This document shows positions 7,432-16,473 of a DNA stretch of 64,000 nucleotides, piece by piece. The notes under the pieces were generated by a model. That model worked only from the letters and a program-made list of their open reading frames with translations. It made no database searches and had not been told where the DNA came from. Origin of the DNA: Marinomonas aquimarina (GTDB lineage Bacteria > Pseudomonadota > Gammaproteobacteria > Pseudomonadales > Marinomonadaceae); assembly GCF_900089755.1 (NCBI RefSeq), contig NZ_FLOC01000005.1:1-64000 (forward strand), read 5' to 3'. Numbering within the stretch: position 1 is the stretch's first letter; each line of letters begins with the position of its first letter. The translations under genes were made by a program, and so were the position numbers.

Positions 7432-9633
7432 TTAATCCTCGTCGTCTTCAATATCTTCATCCTCGTTATCTATGCTGTCATTAATAGCCTGTAGGTATAA
7501 ATGCACATCAGAAAATCGATTAACCATGCTTTCAAAATATCGGTTTTCTTTTATGGTTGAGATATCCGGCATAGGTGAATCTTGTTTCATGGAATTTGCT
7601 CTATTTATGAAGCTTTCTAAAGTATTAGTTAAATAAGCTCTGTACCCACGCTCATTATGTTCATGAGTGCGGGCCTCTTTCTTTTCTTGAATTTTTAGAA
7701 GTCTCACCTCATAAAAACTCATTCCTAGAAATCGACGATCCCTACTGTCTAGCTCAGCTATTTGGAGGCCATCTGGAGTATCGATATAAATGAAGTCAAC
7801 GAGAGATTCGCTGTAACGACATGGAAATCTGTAGGCTTTGTTGCGATTAAGTTTCTGATCTTGATAGCCTGATGCCAGCATATAATCACAGTTATATCGA
7901 AGCCCCTTCTGAAGTAGATGGATACCTTCTCGATGGACACTTACCTCACCCTTAGGCATCAATTTTCTATACAACTCATGTTTTGGATATTCGACGACAT
8001 AACCTGGACGATAGATTTCAGACCACTCACATAACTTTGCAGGAACAGCCTCGACGTTATCCAGTAGCATGCTTTGATCTTTAGGAAAATCTTTGACCAG
8101 ATGAGTATTGTTACGATAGTTAATGAATATAACCGCTATGATGTATAGCTCTCTTATCGTTAGACATGCGTGCTTTCGTGCAAGTTGAGCACTGATATCG
8201 CTGATACTTTTTGTCTGATGGGCCTTGCTAATTCCTCGAAATACCTTCGAGAAAGAGTCGAACATTTTTTCTACATTTGGTTTATCGTCACCACGACCTG
8301 GTCGAGCGAATTTGATGGTCGTCTGAAGATCAAATACGGCCCCTTCAGATACCTTGTTTTTGAATTCAGCATTATCGACAAAAATGACGGATGGAACGCC
8401 ATAGTATTGCCAACTGATCTCACCCGAATTAAACCCTAAAGATTCTAAAAATTCGGTTTTGTCTGTTGCTGCAAGCAATATGGCTTGGCGGATCGTATTG
8501 AATGAAGGATTCTCGGTTGTAATGTAAACGGCAACGATATACTTAGTGAATCGATCAACTACAAAGTAAAGCGTTGCTTTACCAATTTTTCGTGTTCGAG
8601 TTACATCCCAAATGGAAACAAGCTCTTCGTCGAGTGGAGTCTCGTCGATTTCAAACACTTGACCAAAAGCATTACATTCGACATGAGCGTTACCTGTTCG
8701 CCCAGCTCTATCTTTTTTACGGTCTATATCGTTAGACCTATTCCTATCTCGAACAGGAATAAGCCCATCACCTTTCTTGTCGAAGTGCCTTCTTAACTGA
8801 TTGATAGATGGATACTCAGTAGGAAGCCTAAACTCATACTTATACTTTCTACCAGCAATGAGCTGCTCTTGCTTACTGAGTTTCACCTTCTTAAGGCGAT
8901 AAAAATTTATTAACATCTTTTCATGGGCCTGCTCCATAGTTGGTCCATTCTTGACGTTATAACGCCTGTAAGCGTAGTCCATAGCCTTTAGATCGTATTC
9001 AACGAGCGCCTTCCCTTCATCTCCGTAGATATTGGGACGACCGAGTTTTTTCGGGGTCTTATTCTTCGCTTTAGATTCGGCGTGAATGCTCTTTCCAATT
9101 GGCAAAGCCAATGCCGCAATACGTTGACCATAGTAAAAATATGCATTTAATACATCGTAGACAAATTGTGCTGAGCGGTTGGATTCTTTGATGGTTTTTA
9201 ATATCAGATCACCGGTTCGGTGATTCATAAATAAATCGTCATAGTTATCTAATAACGGCTTGATGACTTCATAACGTTCTAATGCTTTTTTACGTCCTTT
9301 TTCAGATAGATCGTCTAATGCCATATATGCACGAAGGTCCTGATGAACTTCAATCAGTTCAAGAGTGTTATCGTCGATAGCATTCAGAAGATCTTTATAG
9401 GAGGTGCTGAACGGAAAGGTCGGGGGTTTTTCGTGATTGATTAACCATACTTTATCTCGGGCTATATCAATACGAACAACAAGGTATGTATTAGCTGTTT
9501 CTATTTCACCATGTTCAACGCTTAATTCAGTATCGGTTTTCACTATCCCTACATTTACATTTAAGGACAAAAACGTTGAATTCTCTTCTAGTTGAGAAGC
9601 AGGGTAAGTATTCTCATCGATTAAATCAGTCAT
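7432..9633 (-). CDS. tnsB: TnsB-like DDE transposase
   Basis: A 733-residue transposase of the TnsB/TniA/Mu family that would bind the element ends and join the 3' ends to target DNA. The DDE triad is visible: Asp330 (FEIDETP), Asp420 (VIFVDNAEF) and Glu455 (KPNVEKMF), with 34 residues between the last two. An N-terminal helical DNA-binding region precedes it and an acidic tail (DNEDEDIEDDED) ends it; in TnsB proteins the C-terminal tail contacts TnsC. The first 8 bp overlap the end of tnsA, so both are translated from one message. The full catalytic set and length (Tn7 TnsB is 702) argue that it is intact. Confidence 0.93.
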   Translation of the reverse strand: MTDLIDENTYPASQLEENSTFLSLNVNVGIVKTDTELSVEHGEIETANTYLVVRIDIARDKVWLINHEKPPTFPFSTSYKDLLNAIDDNTLELIEVHQDLRAYMALDDLSEKGRKKALERYEVIKPLLDNYDDLFMNHRTGDLILKTIKESNRSAQFVYDVLNAYFYYGQRIAALALPIGKSIHAESKAKNKTPKKLGRPNIYGDEGKALVEYDLKAMDYAYRRYNVKNGPTMEQAHEKMLINFYRLKKVKLSKQEQLIAGRKYKYEFRLPTEYPSINQLRRHFDKKGDGLIPVRDRNRSNDIDRKKDRAGRTGNAHVECNAFGQVFEIDETPLDEELVSIWDVTRTRKIGKATLYFVVDRFTKYIVAVYITTENPSFNTIRQAILLAATDKTEFLESLGFNSGEISWQYYGVPSVIFVDNAEFKNKVSEGAVFDLQTTIKFARPGRGDDKPNVEKMFDSFSKVFRGISKAHQTKSISDISAQLARKHACLTIRELYIIAVIFINYRNNTHLVKDFPKDQSMLLDNVEAVPAKLCEWSEIYRPGYVVEYPKHELYRKLMPKGEVSVHREGIHLLQKGLRYNCDYMLASGYQDQKLNRNKAYRFPCRYSESLVDFIYIDTPDGLQIAELDSRDRRFLGMSFYEVRLLKIQEKKEARTHEHNERGYRAYLTNTLESFINRANSMKQDSPMPDISTIKENRYFESMVNRFSDVHLYLQAINDSIDNEDEDIEDDED

Positions 9634-10450
9634 TTAAATGCACCCCCAGATCTGAGGCAGCCACTTCAAGTTTTAAGTACTGATTGAAATCCCATACTAA
9701 CTTCTTGTGCCACATTGCGTTGTAAAATAACTGTACCCCCAATTGATAGTTACAACCTGTTGACTTAGATGCTTGATCAATCAAGTAAGCAGTACGCTCA
9801 TGAGGTGCGTCCAAAATAGCGCCTGCAAAATTGTTCAACCAGCTTTTGCTTAACGTTGCTAAGTAATTAGGTAAAGTTCGATGGCGATATAACATCTCCA
9901 ATGTCACACTAAAAACAGTTCTAAGTTTATTGCCTGTTACAAGGTGGTAGATATACCCCTGATCTTTTGCATACGCTTTCTGAAGGGCAAGCTTCTCCTC
10001 TGTTCGAAAAGTAAGATCATTTTCTTCCTCATGCTTAACCGCGATGACATGCGTCTCAATCTCACCCGTCTCTGGACTGATAAGTTCTGCAACGAAGTCA
10101 ATCGTTTGGACTGCGGGTGTACTCACTTTATCGTGAGTTGGATGTTCGATTCCAAAATCATCTGCAACACCCAAACTGAAGTTTAATGGGATGGCAAATT
10201 GTTCATAAACATCTACCACCAAGGGATTACGCGCTAGATGGAGATACATCCACAGCTCATTTAGTGACAGTAAATGAACCAGCCTTCCATGGGTAAACTT
10301 GTGGGGAATCTTCACCTTAACTCCAGAGCTTCTTATGTCATCTGCACGCCAGAAAGGTGTGTACATATATTCAGGCTTCAAACTCTGAATGTGTTCTTCA
10401 TACCACTTTTGCTGCCTCTCAATAGTTACCCCCTTTAGCTTCTTTCCCAT
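9626..10450 (-). CDS. tnsA: TnsA-like endonuclease
   Basis: TnsA cuts the 5' ends of Tn7-like elements and so makes transposition cut-and-paste. The catalytic residues of a PD-(D/E)XK fold are visible: E in V-Y-E-Q-F, D in T-I-D-F-V-A-E-L, and K in H-V-I-A-V-K-H. The C-terminal half (N-F-A-G-A-I and after) corresponds to the TnsC/DNA-binding winged region. The open frame reaches 10495, but ATG at 10450 (MGKKLKG) has GGAG nine bases upstream and gives 274 residues, almost the length of Tn7 TnsA (273); ATG at 10468 is another option. It is the first gene of the operon, so the element end nearest the transposase genes should lie in the 10.5-10.9 kb gap. Confidence 0.9.
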   Translation of the reverse strand: MGKKLKGVTIERQQKWYEEHIQSLKPEYMYTPFWRADDIRSSGVKVKIPHKFTHGRLVHLLSLNELWMYLHLARNPLVVDVYEQFAIPLNFSLGVADDFGIEHPTHDKVSTPAVQTIDFVAELISPETGEIETHVIAVKHEEENDLTFRTEEKLALQKAYAKDQGYIYHLVTGNKLRTVFSVTLEMLYRHRTLPNYLATLSKSWLNNFAGAILDAPHERTAYLIDQASKSTGCNYQLGVQLFYNAMWHKKLVWDFNQYLKLEVAASDLGVHLND

Positions 10451-10976
10451 CTCACCTAACTCCAACATGATTGATAGTGTCACTAGAACACACATATAGA
10501 ATTAGCCAACAAAAGCTTTACCGTCAAGAACTTTTTTAAATCATAAGCCTTTGAATTTATTGATATTATTTCGTGTATATTATCTAAATCCATCTGATTT
10601 TTTATACACATTTCGAAATCAAAAAAAACAAATGGTAATATTTGTCACTAATTTAAGGCTATTTCATTTCGTGTATAATAAGTCAGATTTTACGTCAGTA
10701 AGGATCACAGTCTTGTGATAGGGAAATGTCTTTAATTTCTGATGGTTAGCTGGTTTCAAGGGTTGGATTTCGTTTCAGAAAGTCACATCAGCCGAGATAA
10801 ACTTGTGCAAAAAAGTAAGATCACAGGTGTGAAAAAATCAGATTAGGGCCTGAAAAAATGCAGACGTGAGGCGTTAAATAGTCATTTTTAAGACCTAATA
10901 CCTGTATAATAAGCCCCGTAAATCTCAAAGAAATCATGCCAAATTGGCCTCTTTTGAGCGCTTAAGGACGAGCAAA
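10451..10976. other. Gap before tnsA with repeated GTGTATA motifs (possible TnsB sites and element end)
   Basis: An AT-rich, gene-free stretch of about 500 bp. A motif recurs: GTGTATATTATCTAAATC (10574), GTGTATAAAAAATCAGAT on the minus strand (about 10592-10609), GTGTATAATAAGTCAGAT (10671), GTGTGAAAAAATCAGATT (about 10827) and CTGTATAATAAGCCCC (about 10902). Arrays of roughly 20-bp TnsB-binding repeats mark the ends of Tn7-like elements, and this is the transposase-proximal side, so this is the best candidate for the right end. The first two copies face each other and might instead be an operator for tnsA. TATAAT-like cores mean some copies could also be promoter -10 boxes. Confidence 0.45.
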
Positions 10977-11903
10977 TTGATCCCAAATTACCAAGAAATC
11001 ATGCGCCCATTCCTTCATTTTCTTAATTCAGATCAAGAAAATGAGAGCAAGCTTCGCGACCTAATTAACCAAATATCGTCTCATTTTGGCCTCTCTGACG
11101 AGGAAAAGAATGAGCTTTTGCCAAGTGGTAAGCAGCGAATGATCGATAATCGTGTGGGTTGGGCTCGTACTTATCTGCTGAAAGCAGGCCTAATAGACAG
11201 CCCTAAACGAGCTCATTTCGTTATTACAGAACGTGGTAAACAAGCTCTATCAGAAAACATAGAGATCAATAATGAGTACCTAAAGCAGTTCGACGAGTTC
11301 ATTGCTTTTAAGAATAAAAGCAATGAGATAGAGGTCGCTGATAACAATTGCCACACACAAGAACCTCTTGATAATGATGACATCACCCCAGATGAAGCGT
11401 TACTTAAGGCCTATCACCGTATTAACCAAGCACTTGAAGAAGAACTTCTAACTCGAACTAGAAAAGTCTCTCCTGCATTCTTTGAACAGTTACTTATCGA
11501 TCTACTAATGGCGATGGGATACGGTGGAACAGGTGAAAGTACAGCTCATGCACTAGGTCAAAGCGGAGATAACGGTGTGGATGGCGTAATCAACCAAGAT
11601 CCTTTAGGGGTTGATCAGATCTACATTCAGGCTAAACGCTACGCGGCTGGCAATAACGTCAGCTCTGGGGACATAAGGGATTTCTTTGGTGCACTGAATT
11701 TGAAGCGAGCCCAGAAAGGCCTATTCATCACCACGTCCGATTTCACAGCCTCTGCTACAAGCACTGCAAGAGACCTTGGATCGCGCATAGTTCTAATTAA
11801 CGGCCAGCAACTTGCAAAGCTAATGTTGCGCTACAACATTGGTAGTCGTAATGAGCAGACTCTTCACCTTAAGAAGATTGATGAAGAGTTTTTTGAAGGG
11901 TAA
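10977..11903 (+). CDS. mrr: Mrr-type restriction endonuclease
   Basis: About 308 residues, colinear with E. coli Mrr: an N-terminal winged-helix (Mrr_N) domain and a C-terminal PD-(D/E)XK-type catalytic domain. The core reads Y-G-G-T-G, G-V-D-G-V-I, then Y-I-Q-A-K-R-Y, the D-x-QAK signature of Mrr, and L-F-I-T-T-S-D-F. Mrr enzymes cleave DNA with methylated bases and so exclude foreign modified DNA. The frame opens at TTG 10944, but TTG at 10977 (reading L-I-P-N-Y-Q-E) aligns with the Mrr N terminus and has TAAGGA at a proper distance, so I use it. The gene is on the opposite strand to its neighbours and abuts the putative Tn7-like end, so it may be flanking DNA or have arrived separately. 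Confidence 0.88.
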   Translation: MIPNYQEIMRPFLHFLNSDQENESKLRDLINQISSHFGLSDEEKNELLPSGKQRMIDNRVGWARTYLLKAGLIDSPKRAHFVITERGKQALSENIEINNEYLKQFDEFIAFKNKSNEIEVADNNCHTQEPLDNDDITPDEALLKAYHRINQALEEELLTRTRKVSPAFFEQLLIDLLMAMGYGGTGESTAHALGQSGDNGVDGVINQDPLGVDQIYIQAKRYAAGNNVSSGDIRDFFGALNLKRAQKGLFITTSDFTASATSTARDLGSRIVLINGQQLAKLMLRYNIGSRNEQTLHLKKIDEEFFEG

Positions 11904-12008
11904 TAATTACTTAGAAGTACTGAAAATAAGCTCTTTTTAAGTTATATGTGTGACAGTAAATTAGGGGATTTTTCTCTAATTCTTTCAGATGACCTATACT
12001 TTCACCAT

Positions 12009-12866
12009 TCAATTTATAGAATTGTTATGTTGTTTAACAATAAAACGATGTAAGCTTGATGGTGCATGAAGAAGACCATGTATTAAAATAGAGTTCCAGT
12101 TATTTTTGGATCCAGTCTGATCATCATAACTTTCTAACAATTCTTCTAGCAATTTGATCAACTTTCTAATTTTTATCTTTTTCTTCCTTGGAATATTTTT
12201 AATTACATTCGCAGGAAACACATTTAGAGAATTAATTTGTCCGCGAAGCCATTTTTCTATTCCATTTTTTAAAACTATACTTTCCGCATGAAACTTAATA
12301 GATAATATCTCATTATGATTCTCATCCACATAATCAATTTTCGGATCGATCAATTTTTTATTGGCATCGTGTGAAAAAGATATTGTTAAAAGCCTATCTT
12401 TTAAGAAGTTATCAAAGTACGGATGCAATATTCGCTCATTATTATTTCCTTTTAGAGTTCTCCCTCTTTTTTTATTACAACTACAAGCAGGAACCAAATT
12501 TCTAGAAAAAACAGTCCAAGCTGGATAGTCTTCTTTTGGCATGATGTGATCTAACTCCTGGGGATAGAATGCTCCACACATAGGGCAAACTTCTGGTGAT
12601 GAGTCTCTTAGAATAGATATAAAAGATAACTCTTTAGGAGGTGAGTTATAATTTTTCAATAAAGCAGATTTTAAATCCAAATCTATTCTCACAAAAGAAA
12701 CATTGAATGCGTTTCCTTTTTTTTGATTATAATCTCTGTAAGAATTCTCTACTTTATTTTTATCTCTTAGAAGTAATGGATAGCTTGTCCTAGACAAGGA
12801 TTTATTTTTTGACAGATCATCTAAAACTTTAATATCATCCACTTCTGGAAAATTCATTTTCTTCAT
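12009..12866 (-). CDS. HNH nuclease partner of ATPase (PtuB-like)
   Basis: A 285-residue protein with a zinc-stabilised HNH nuclease core: C-P-M-C at 94-97, L-D-H-I-M-P-K at 105-111 (catalytic His107), N-L-V-P-A-C-S-C-N-K-K-R at 123-134, and H-P-Y at 148. This matches the HNH type found in PtuB of Septu systems and in related ATPase-HNH pairs. It starts 2 bp after the ATPase stop, so the two are made together. At 285 residues it is longer than many PtuB proteins; the C-terminal 130 residues are Lys/Leu-rich and unassigned. The gene is markedly AT-rich compared with trp and later genes, a sign of transfer. A defence role is inference from family and context. Confidence 0.8.
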   Translation of the reverse strand: MKKMNFPEVDDIKVLDDLSKNKSLSRTSYPLLLRDKNKVENSYRDYNQKKGNAFNVSFVRIDLDLKSALLKNYNSPPKELSFISILRDSSPEVCPMCGAFYPQELDHIMPKEDYPAWTVFSRNLVPACSCNKKRGRTLKGNNNERILHPYFDNFLKDRLLTISFSHDANKKLIDPKIDYVDENHNEILSIKFHAESIVLKNGIEKWLRGQINSLNVFPANVIKNIPRKKKIKIRKLIKLLEELLESYDDQTGSKNNWNSILIHGLLHAPSSLHRFIVKQHNNSIN

Positions 12867-12868
12867 AA

Positions 12869-14491
12869 CTAAGACATCCGATCTTTTAAATGAAGTAGAG
12901 TCGAGAGAGAAACCTCATTACTTAATTGATCATTAACTTGCTCAAAACTCATTCCTTTCACTCTAGAATAAACCTTTTCCACAAGATTGTTATCAACATC
13001 CTCTTCAAAAACGAATTGCGATATCGATTCAATATCTGATCCAAAAGTTCTTAATCTAGGAGAGGAAATAGATATCTCGTTATTGTCAGATCTTTTAAAA
13101 ACATGCACCTGCTCACGTGATACTTCTCTAACAAAGTAAGCTGAATGAGTAGCAATTAATGCTTGTGAGCCTGTTTTTTCAAGAAGTTGATCTAGCAATC
13201 CAACAAAATCTGAAATCATATTAGGGTGCATGTGAGTTTCTGGCTCATCTAACAATACGAAAGATCCATTTTCAATGTGCAAACAGCATAAAAGGGCAAA
13301 CTTTAAAAAAGTTAATTGGCCACTACTTAATGAAAATAGACCACTTTCAAACTGAAATTTTGGCTCAGACTTTGTATCGATACTACCCCAAATTTCAAGT
13401 GAAGCTTGCTCACCCCCAAGCCTATCCAGTTCTAATAGTCCAATAATTTTTCCTATATCTGTTTTAAGCACCAAGTTGTGAACAGGCATACTCATGCGCA
13501 AGGCGTTTGTAAATAGTTCCCACCTTGAACTATGCCCAATACGTTGTTTGTTACGAACTAGTTGTATAATTAATTCATTTATAGAGCGGGATCTTTTAGA
13601 TCTCCCATTTCTAGTCAATATTAATCGGCGGTAATACATCTTTTGTGTGGAGGGACGCTCACTTGGAAAAGTATTCTGCGCTTCACCAGGCGTTGATATA
13701 GCTAGAAGCCTATTGATCATAGGGCGATCATTCCGACTGCTTATATCCGTAAGAGATATATTAGAGTCGCTATATTGTAATGCTGCCCTACAAAACGATC
13801 TTAATGCATGGCTTTTCCCTAGGCCATTCTTTCCGATTAAAATATTTAACCTTTTTGGGATTAAACTATTTTTTTCGTATTTCAAGTTAACAATGTGATC
13901 ATTATCAAATCCATCAAGCTTAAACCTCAGCTTCAAGTTATTTGAAACCCCATCAAATCTTTCATTAATTTCCTCAGAAATCAGGCTATTTGCATTGTGG
14001 AAAGCGAAGAAACTTTCTGAGTTTCGCATAAAACCAAGCTTAAAAAGCTTAGACTTTTGGATTTTATCAAGCCAACTTTCAGAAGAATTTTTATAGAAAA
14101 CCACATCATTAATTTTAGCCAAAACTGATCTAAAAAAATCAGGTCCTAATTCATCTAGTGCAAAACGATAGTCTCCCATAGACGGCAACATAGTGAAAAA
14201 TTTCAATTTCTTTAATTGGCCATTTATCTCTTCTGGTGCATGATTAAATAAGAAAGAAAATTCTTTTTCAACTTCATCTAATGGATCTCCATCTATTTCA
14301 ACAGCTAAAAAACCAATAAAGGCTTTAAACGTAAAAAGAGAATCACTACCCTCATTTAAAACAGTAATCTCACATTTTATTCCATAACCAAAATCATTCC
14401 AACGTTCATGAGAAGGATTTATAAATACTGTATTTTTTTCAAATGTAGGAGTGTAGCCAAACAAAACCTTTAAATCATAATCTTTTTTCAC
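12869..14491 (-). CDS. ABC-type AAA ATPase of a Septu-like defence pair (PtuA-like)
   Basis: A 540-residue ATPase with an ABC/SMC-type nucleotide-binding domain: Walker A GKNGLGKS at 220-227, signature LSSGQ at 388-392, Walker B FVLLDEPETHMHP at 411-423 and switch His449 in IATHS. Such ATPases pair with HNH nucleases in Septu (PtuAB) and in type I-A retron effectors; no reverse transcriptase is nearby, so Septu-like is the better label. The unusual part is the first 200 residues: Walker A normally lies close to the N terminus in PtuA, whereas here a separate region precedes it. No long coiled coil is visible between Walker A and the signature. The start is GTG with GGAG eight bases upstream. 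The next gene begins 2 bp after the stop. Confidence 0.8.
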   Translation of the reverse strand: MKKDYDLKVLFGYTPTFEKNTVFINPSHERWNDFGYGIKCEITVLNEGSDSLFTFKAFIGFLAVEIDGDPLDEVEKEFSFLFNHAPEEINGQLKKLKFFTMLPSMGDYRFALDELGPDFFRSVLAKINDVVFYKNSSESWLDKIQKSKLFKLGFMRNSESFFAFHNANSLISEEINERFDGVSNNLKLRFKLDGFDNDHIVNLKYEKNSLIPKRLNILIGKNGLGKSHALRSFCRAALQYSDSNISLTDISSRNDRPMINRLLAISTPGEAQNTFPSERPSTQKMYYRRLILTRNGRSKRSRSINELIIQLVRNKQRIGHSSRWELFTNALRMSMPVHNLVLKTDIGKIIGLLELDRLGGEQASLEIWGSIDTKSEPKFQFESGLFSLSSGQLTFLKFALLCCLHIENGSFVLLDEPETHMHPNMISDFVGLLDQLLEKTGSQALIATHSAYFVREVSREQVHVFKRSDNNEISISSPRLRTFGSDIESISQFVFEEDVDNNLVEKVYSRVKGMSFEQVNDQLSNEVSLSTLLHLKDRMS

Positions 14492-14697
14492 AAATTGAGC
14501 TCCATTTAAACCGCTACTAACTCCGATAATAGCCCTTAATCATTAAGGGTACTAAATATGCCTTTCCTACTGTAGTCAGCCATTTAAATAATCCTTTTTA
14601 ATTTGTTACTCACTCGCTAAAAGCTGTGTATATGAGCTCTCTAACTTGCTTTAGTGAGCTATTACATCAACTACTTTTCTGCACTCTAATGGTGCTC

Positions 14698-16473
14698 TTA
14701 AGCTGTAGCTCCATCCACTAGGACATCGGTTAGCTTTAGCTGGGTGGCTTTGCTGTCAGCGAGTTTGGCTTTTAGCTGGTCGCAGAGGGCCATTAGTTGA
14801 TCGACTTTGGCTGAAATATCTGACTGAGCCTTCTTGGGCGGTATCGCGACCACAATATTTGATAGGCTGTCGATATTTAGTTTTGGCATCTTTATTCGGT
14901 TCTCCAGTGCTCTTACTTGAACTAGAAAAGGCTCAGACAAAATGGTCTTCAACGCAAAGGGAGCATTTATCATAGCCTCTAGCGGATACATATCTGCACT
15001 GCATAGCCCATCAAACTCAGCAATAATAGCTTTAGACAGCGAAGGACGAATTTTTGAATATAAAATCTGCCCTTGGTAAAACCTATTATTAGGTCCTTTG
15101 ACTCCAGCCTCTCTGACAGTCCTTTTAAACAATAAACGTCCTGTCCCTTTCTCAATATTATCTGGTGCCACCTGCTCAAAATCAGGGAAGTCACTAGACT
15201 GAACAAGTTCAGATTTCACATTTACAATAGAAGCAAACCGACACCACTCCCATCCCTTGGGCAGTTGAAATGGTTTTTCATCATCGCGGATCGGCGGTAG
15301 TGGTTTCTGTTTTTTTATTTTCTTTTGCTTAACCAGCTCTTCTTTTTCGGCGGCGATGCGTTTGAGTAGTTCCGACGCGGGTTCGTCGTTGGGGTCTTGG
15401 GGTACAAGTTTGCCCATCACGGCGAGTTGCAGGATAGTTTGTTTTAGCTGGTCGATGCTTTGCTCGGTGGAAAACAGCAGATCAAAGTGGGCGCTTAGGC
15501 GTTGCCAGTTTTGCCCTAGTTCTTCGGCATCGGCACTTTGTAGTAGGGTATCCAGTAGGATTTGCACCAAGGTTTGGTGAGCATTGATGCTGGATTCGGT
15601 TTGCTGCTCCAGCTGATCGCAAAGAGCCATTAACTCATCGACTTTAGCAACGATACGGTGCTGTTCGGTTAAAGGTGCAAATGGTAGGGGATTGAGTGCA
15701 AAGAAGTCTTTTGGAACTCGCTTTTGACCTGCTGATCCTGTCATTTTTGTTTCACCAACCTTAAGAAACATTGGCGCTTTTAAATATAACAGTACAAATT
15801 GAGGGTTAAGAGTATCAGGAATTGGTCTAGCAACATGTAGTTCGGTTGTACCAGCTCCAATACCAGATTCAAGATTGCGAAAAACGGCTGCTTTACTATT
15901 TTCAAAGCAGGGCGTTATCTTCGCGATAGCAAAATCACCATTTGCGAAATGGGTATACCCCTTCTTAACATCTTTCCACGCTCTAGGTTCAGAATCATGA
16001 GAACCGTCTAGCCTTGTTGAAATTAGTGGCATAGGAATAAATGAAACTATGGTTTCATCTTCTACATCGGGGTTTCTTGGGCCAACCTCTGCCAATTCAG
16101 CGATTCTAGTCCACTCCCAACCTTCCGGTAGCCCGAAGGGCTTTTCGTCTTCGCTAATCTCTGGCAGTTTTTTAGGCTTTTTGATTTTCTTTTGTTTTAC
16201 CAGTTCTTCTTTCTCAGCTGCAATACGCTCTAGCAATACCGAAGCGGGTTCATCATTAGGATCTTGGGCAACCAGTTTGCCGCGCACCGCCAATTCAAGA
16301 ATCAGCTCACGTAGTTTTTTAATGCCGTAAAATTCTCGCTTACTACCGCCTCCACGACCCGCGCTGGATTTGTCTTTAACCGCACCTGTCCAAAGGTCAA
16401 TATGCTGGGTAATCAGCTGTTGTACCTTGTCTTTTTGTGGAAGGTCTTTTTGTAGAGAGTGAAGCACAGCCAT
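14698..16473 (-). CDS. hsdS: Type I restriction-modification specificity subunit HsdS
   Basis: A 591-residue specificity subunit with two target-recognition domains. Each is preceded by a near-identical conserved block: L-x-x-x-I-L-x-L-A-V-x-G-K-L-V, then QDPNDEPAS, then R-I-A-A-E-K-E-E-L-V-K-Q-K-K-I-K-K, then P-x-G-W-E-W (about residues 53-120 and again at 340-410). The two recognition halves differ and each would read one half of a split DNA target. The length matches type IB enzymes (EcoAI, EcoEI about 590). The start ATG overlaps the hsdM stop by one base (TAATG), so HsdM and HsdS are coupled. The repeated block is also similar at DNA level, which allows recombination and swapping of recognition halves. 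Confidence 0.95.
   Translation of the reverse strand: MAVLHSLQKDLPQKDKVQQLITQHIDLWTGAVKDKSSAGRGGGSKREFYGIKKLRELILELAVRGKLVAQDPNDEPASVLLERIAAEKEELVKQKKIKKPKKLPEISEDEKPFGLPEGWEWTRIAELAEVGPRNPDVEDETIVSFIPMPLISTRLDGSHDSEPRAWKDVKKGYTHFANGDFAIAKITPCFENSKAAVFRNLESGIGAGTTELHVARPIPDTLNPQFVLLYLKAPMFLKVGETKMTGSAGQKRVPKDFFALNPLPFAPLTEQHRIVAKVDELMALCDQLEQQTESSINAHQTLVQILLDTLLQSADAEELGQNWQRLSAHFDLLFSTEQSIDQLKQTILQLAVMGKLVPQDPNDEPASELLKRIAAEKEELVKQKKIKKQKPLPPIRDDEKPFQLPKGWEWCRFASIVNVKSELVQSSDFPDFEQVAPDNIEKGTGRLLFKRTVREAGVKGPNNRFYQGQILYSKIRPSLSKAIIAEFDGLCSADMYPLEAMINAPFALKTILSEPFLVQVRALENRIKMPKLNIDSLSNIVVAIPPKKAQSDISAKVDQLMALCDQLKAKLADSKATQLKLTDVLVDGATA

Noticed and set aside
3664-10495. CRISPR-associated transposon (CAST)
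   Set aside because: The Tns/TniQ set is suggestive, but no cas5, cas6, cas7, cas8 or cas12k gene and no repeat-spacer array lies in the element or near it.
12009-14491. Retron with PtuAB effectors
   Set aside because: No reverse transcriptase and no msr/msd-like structured region is seen beside the ATPase-HNH pair.
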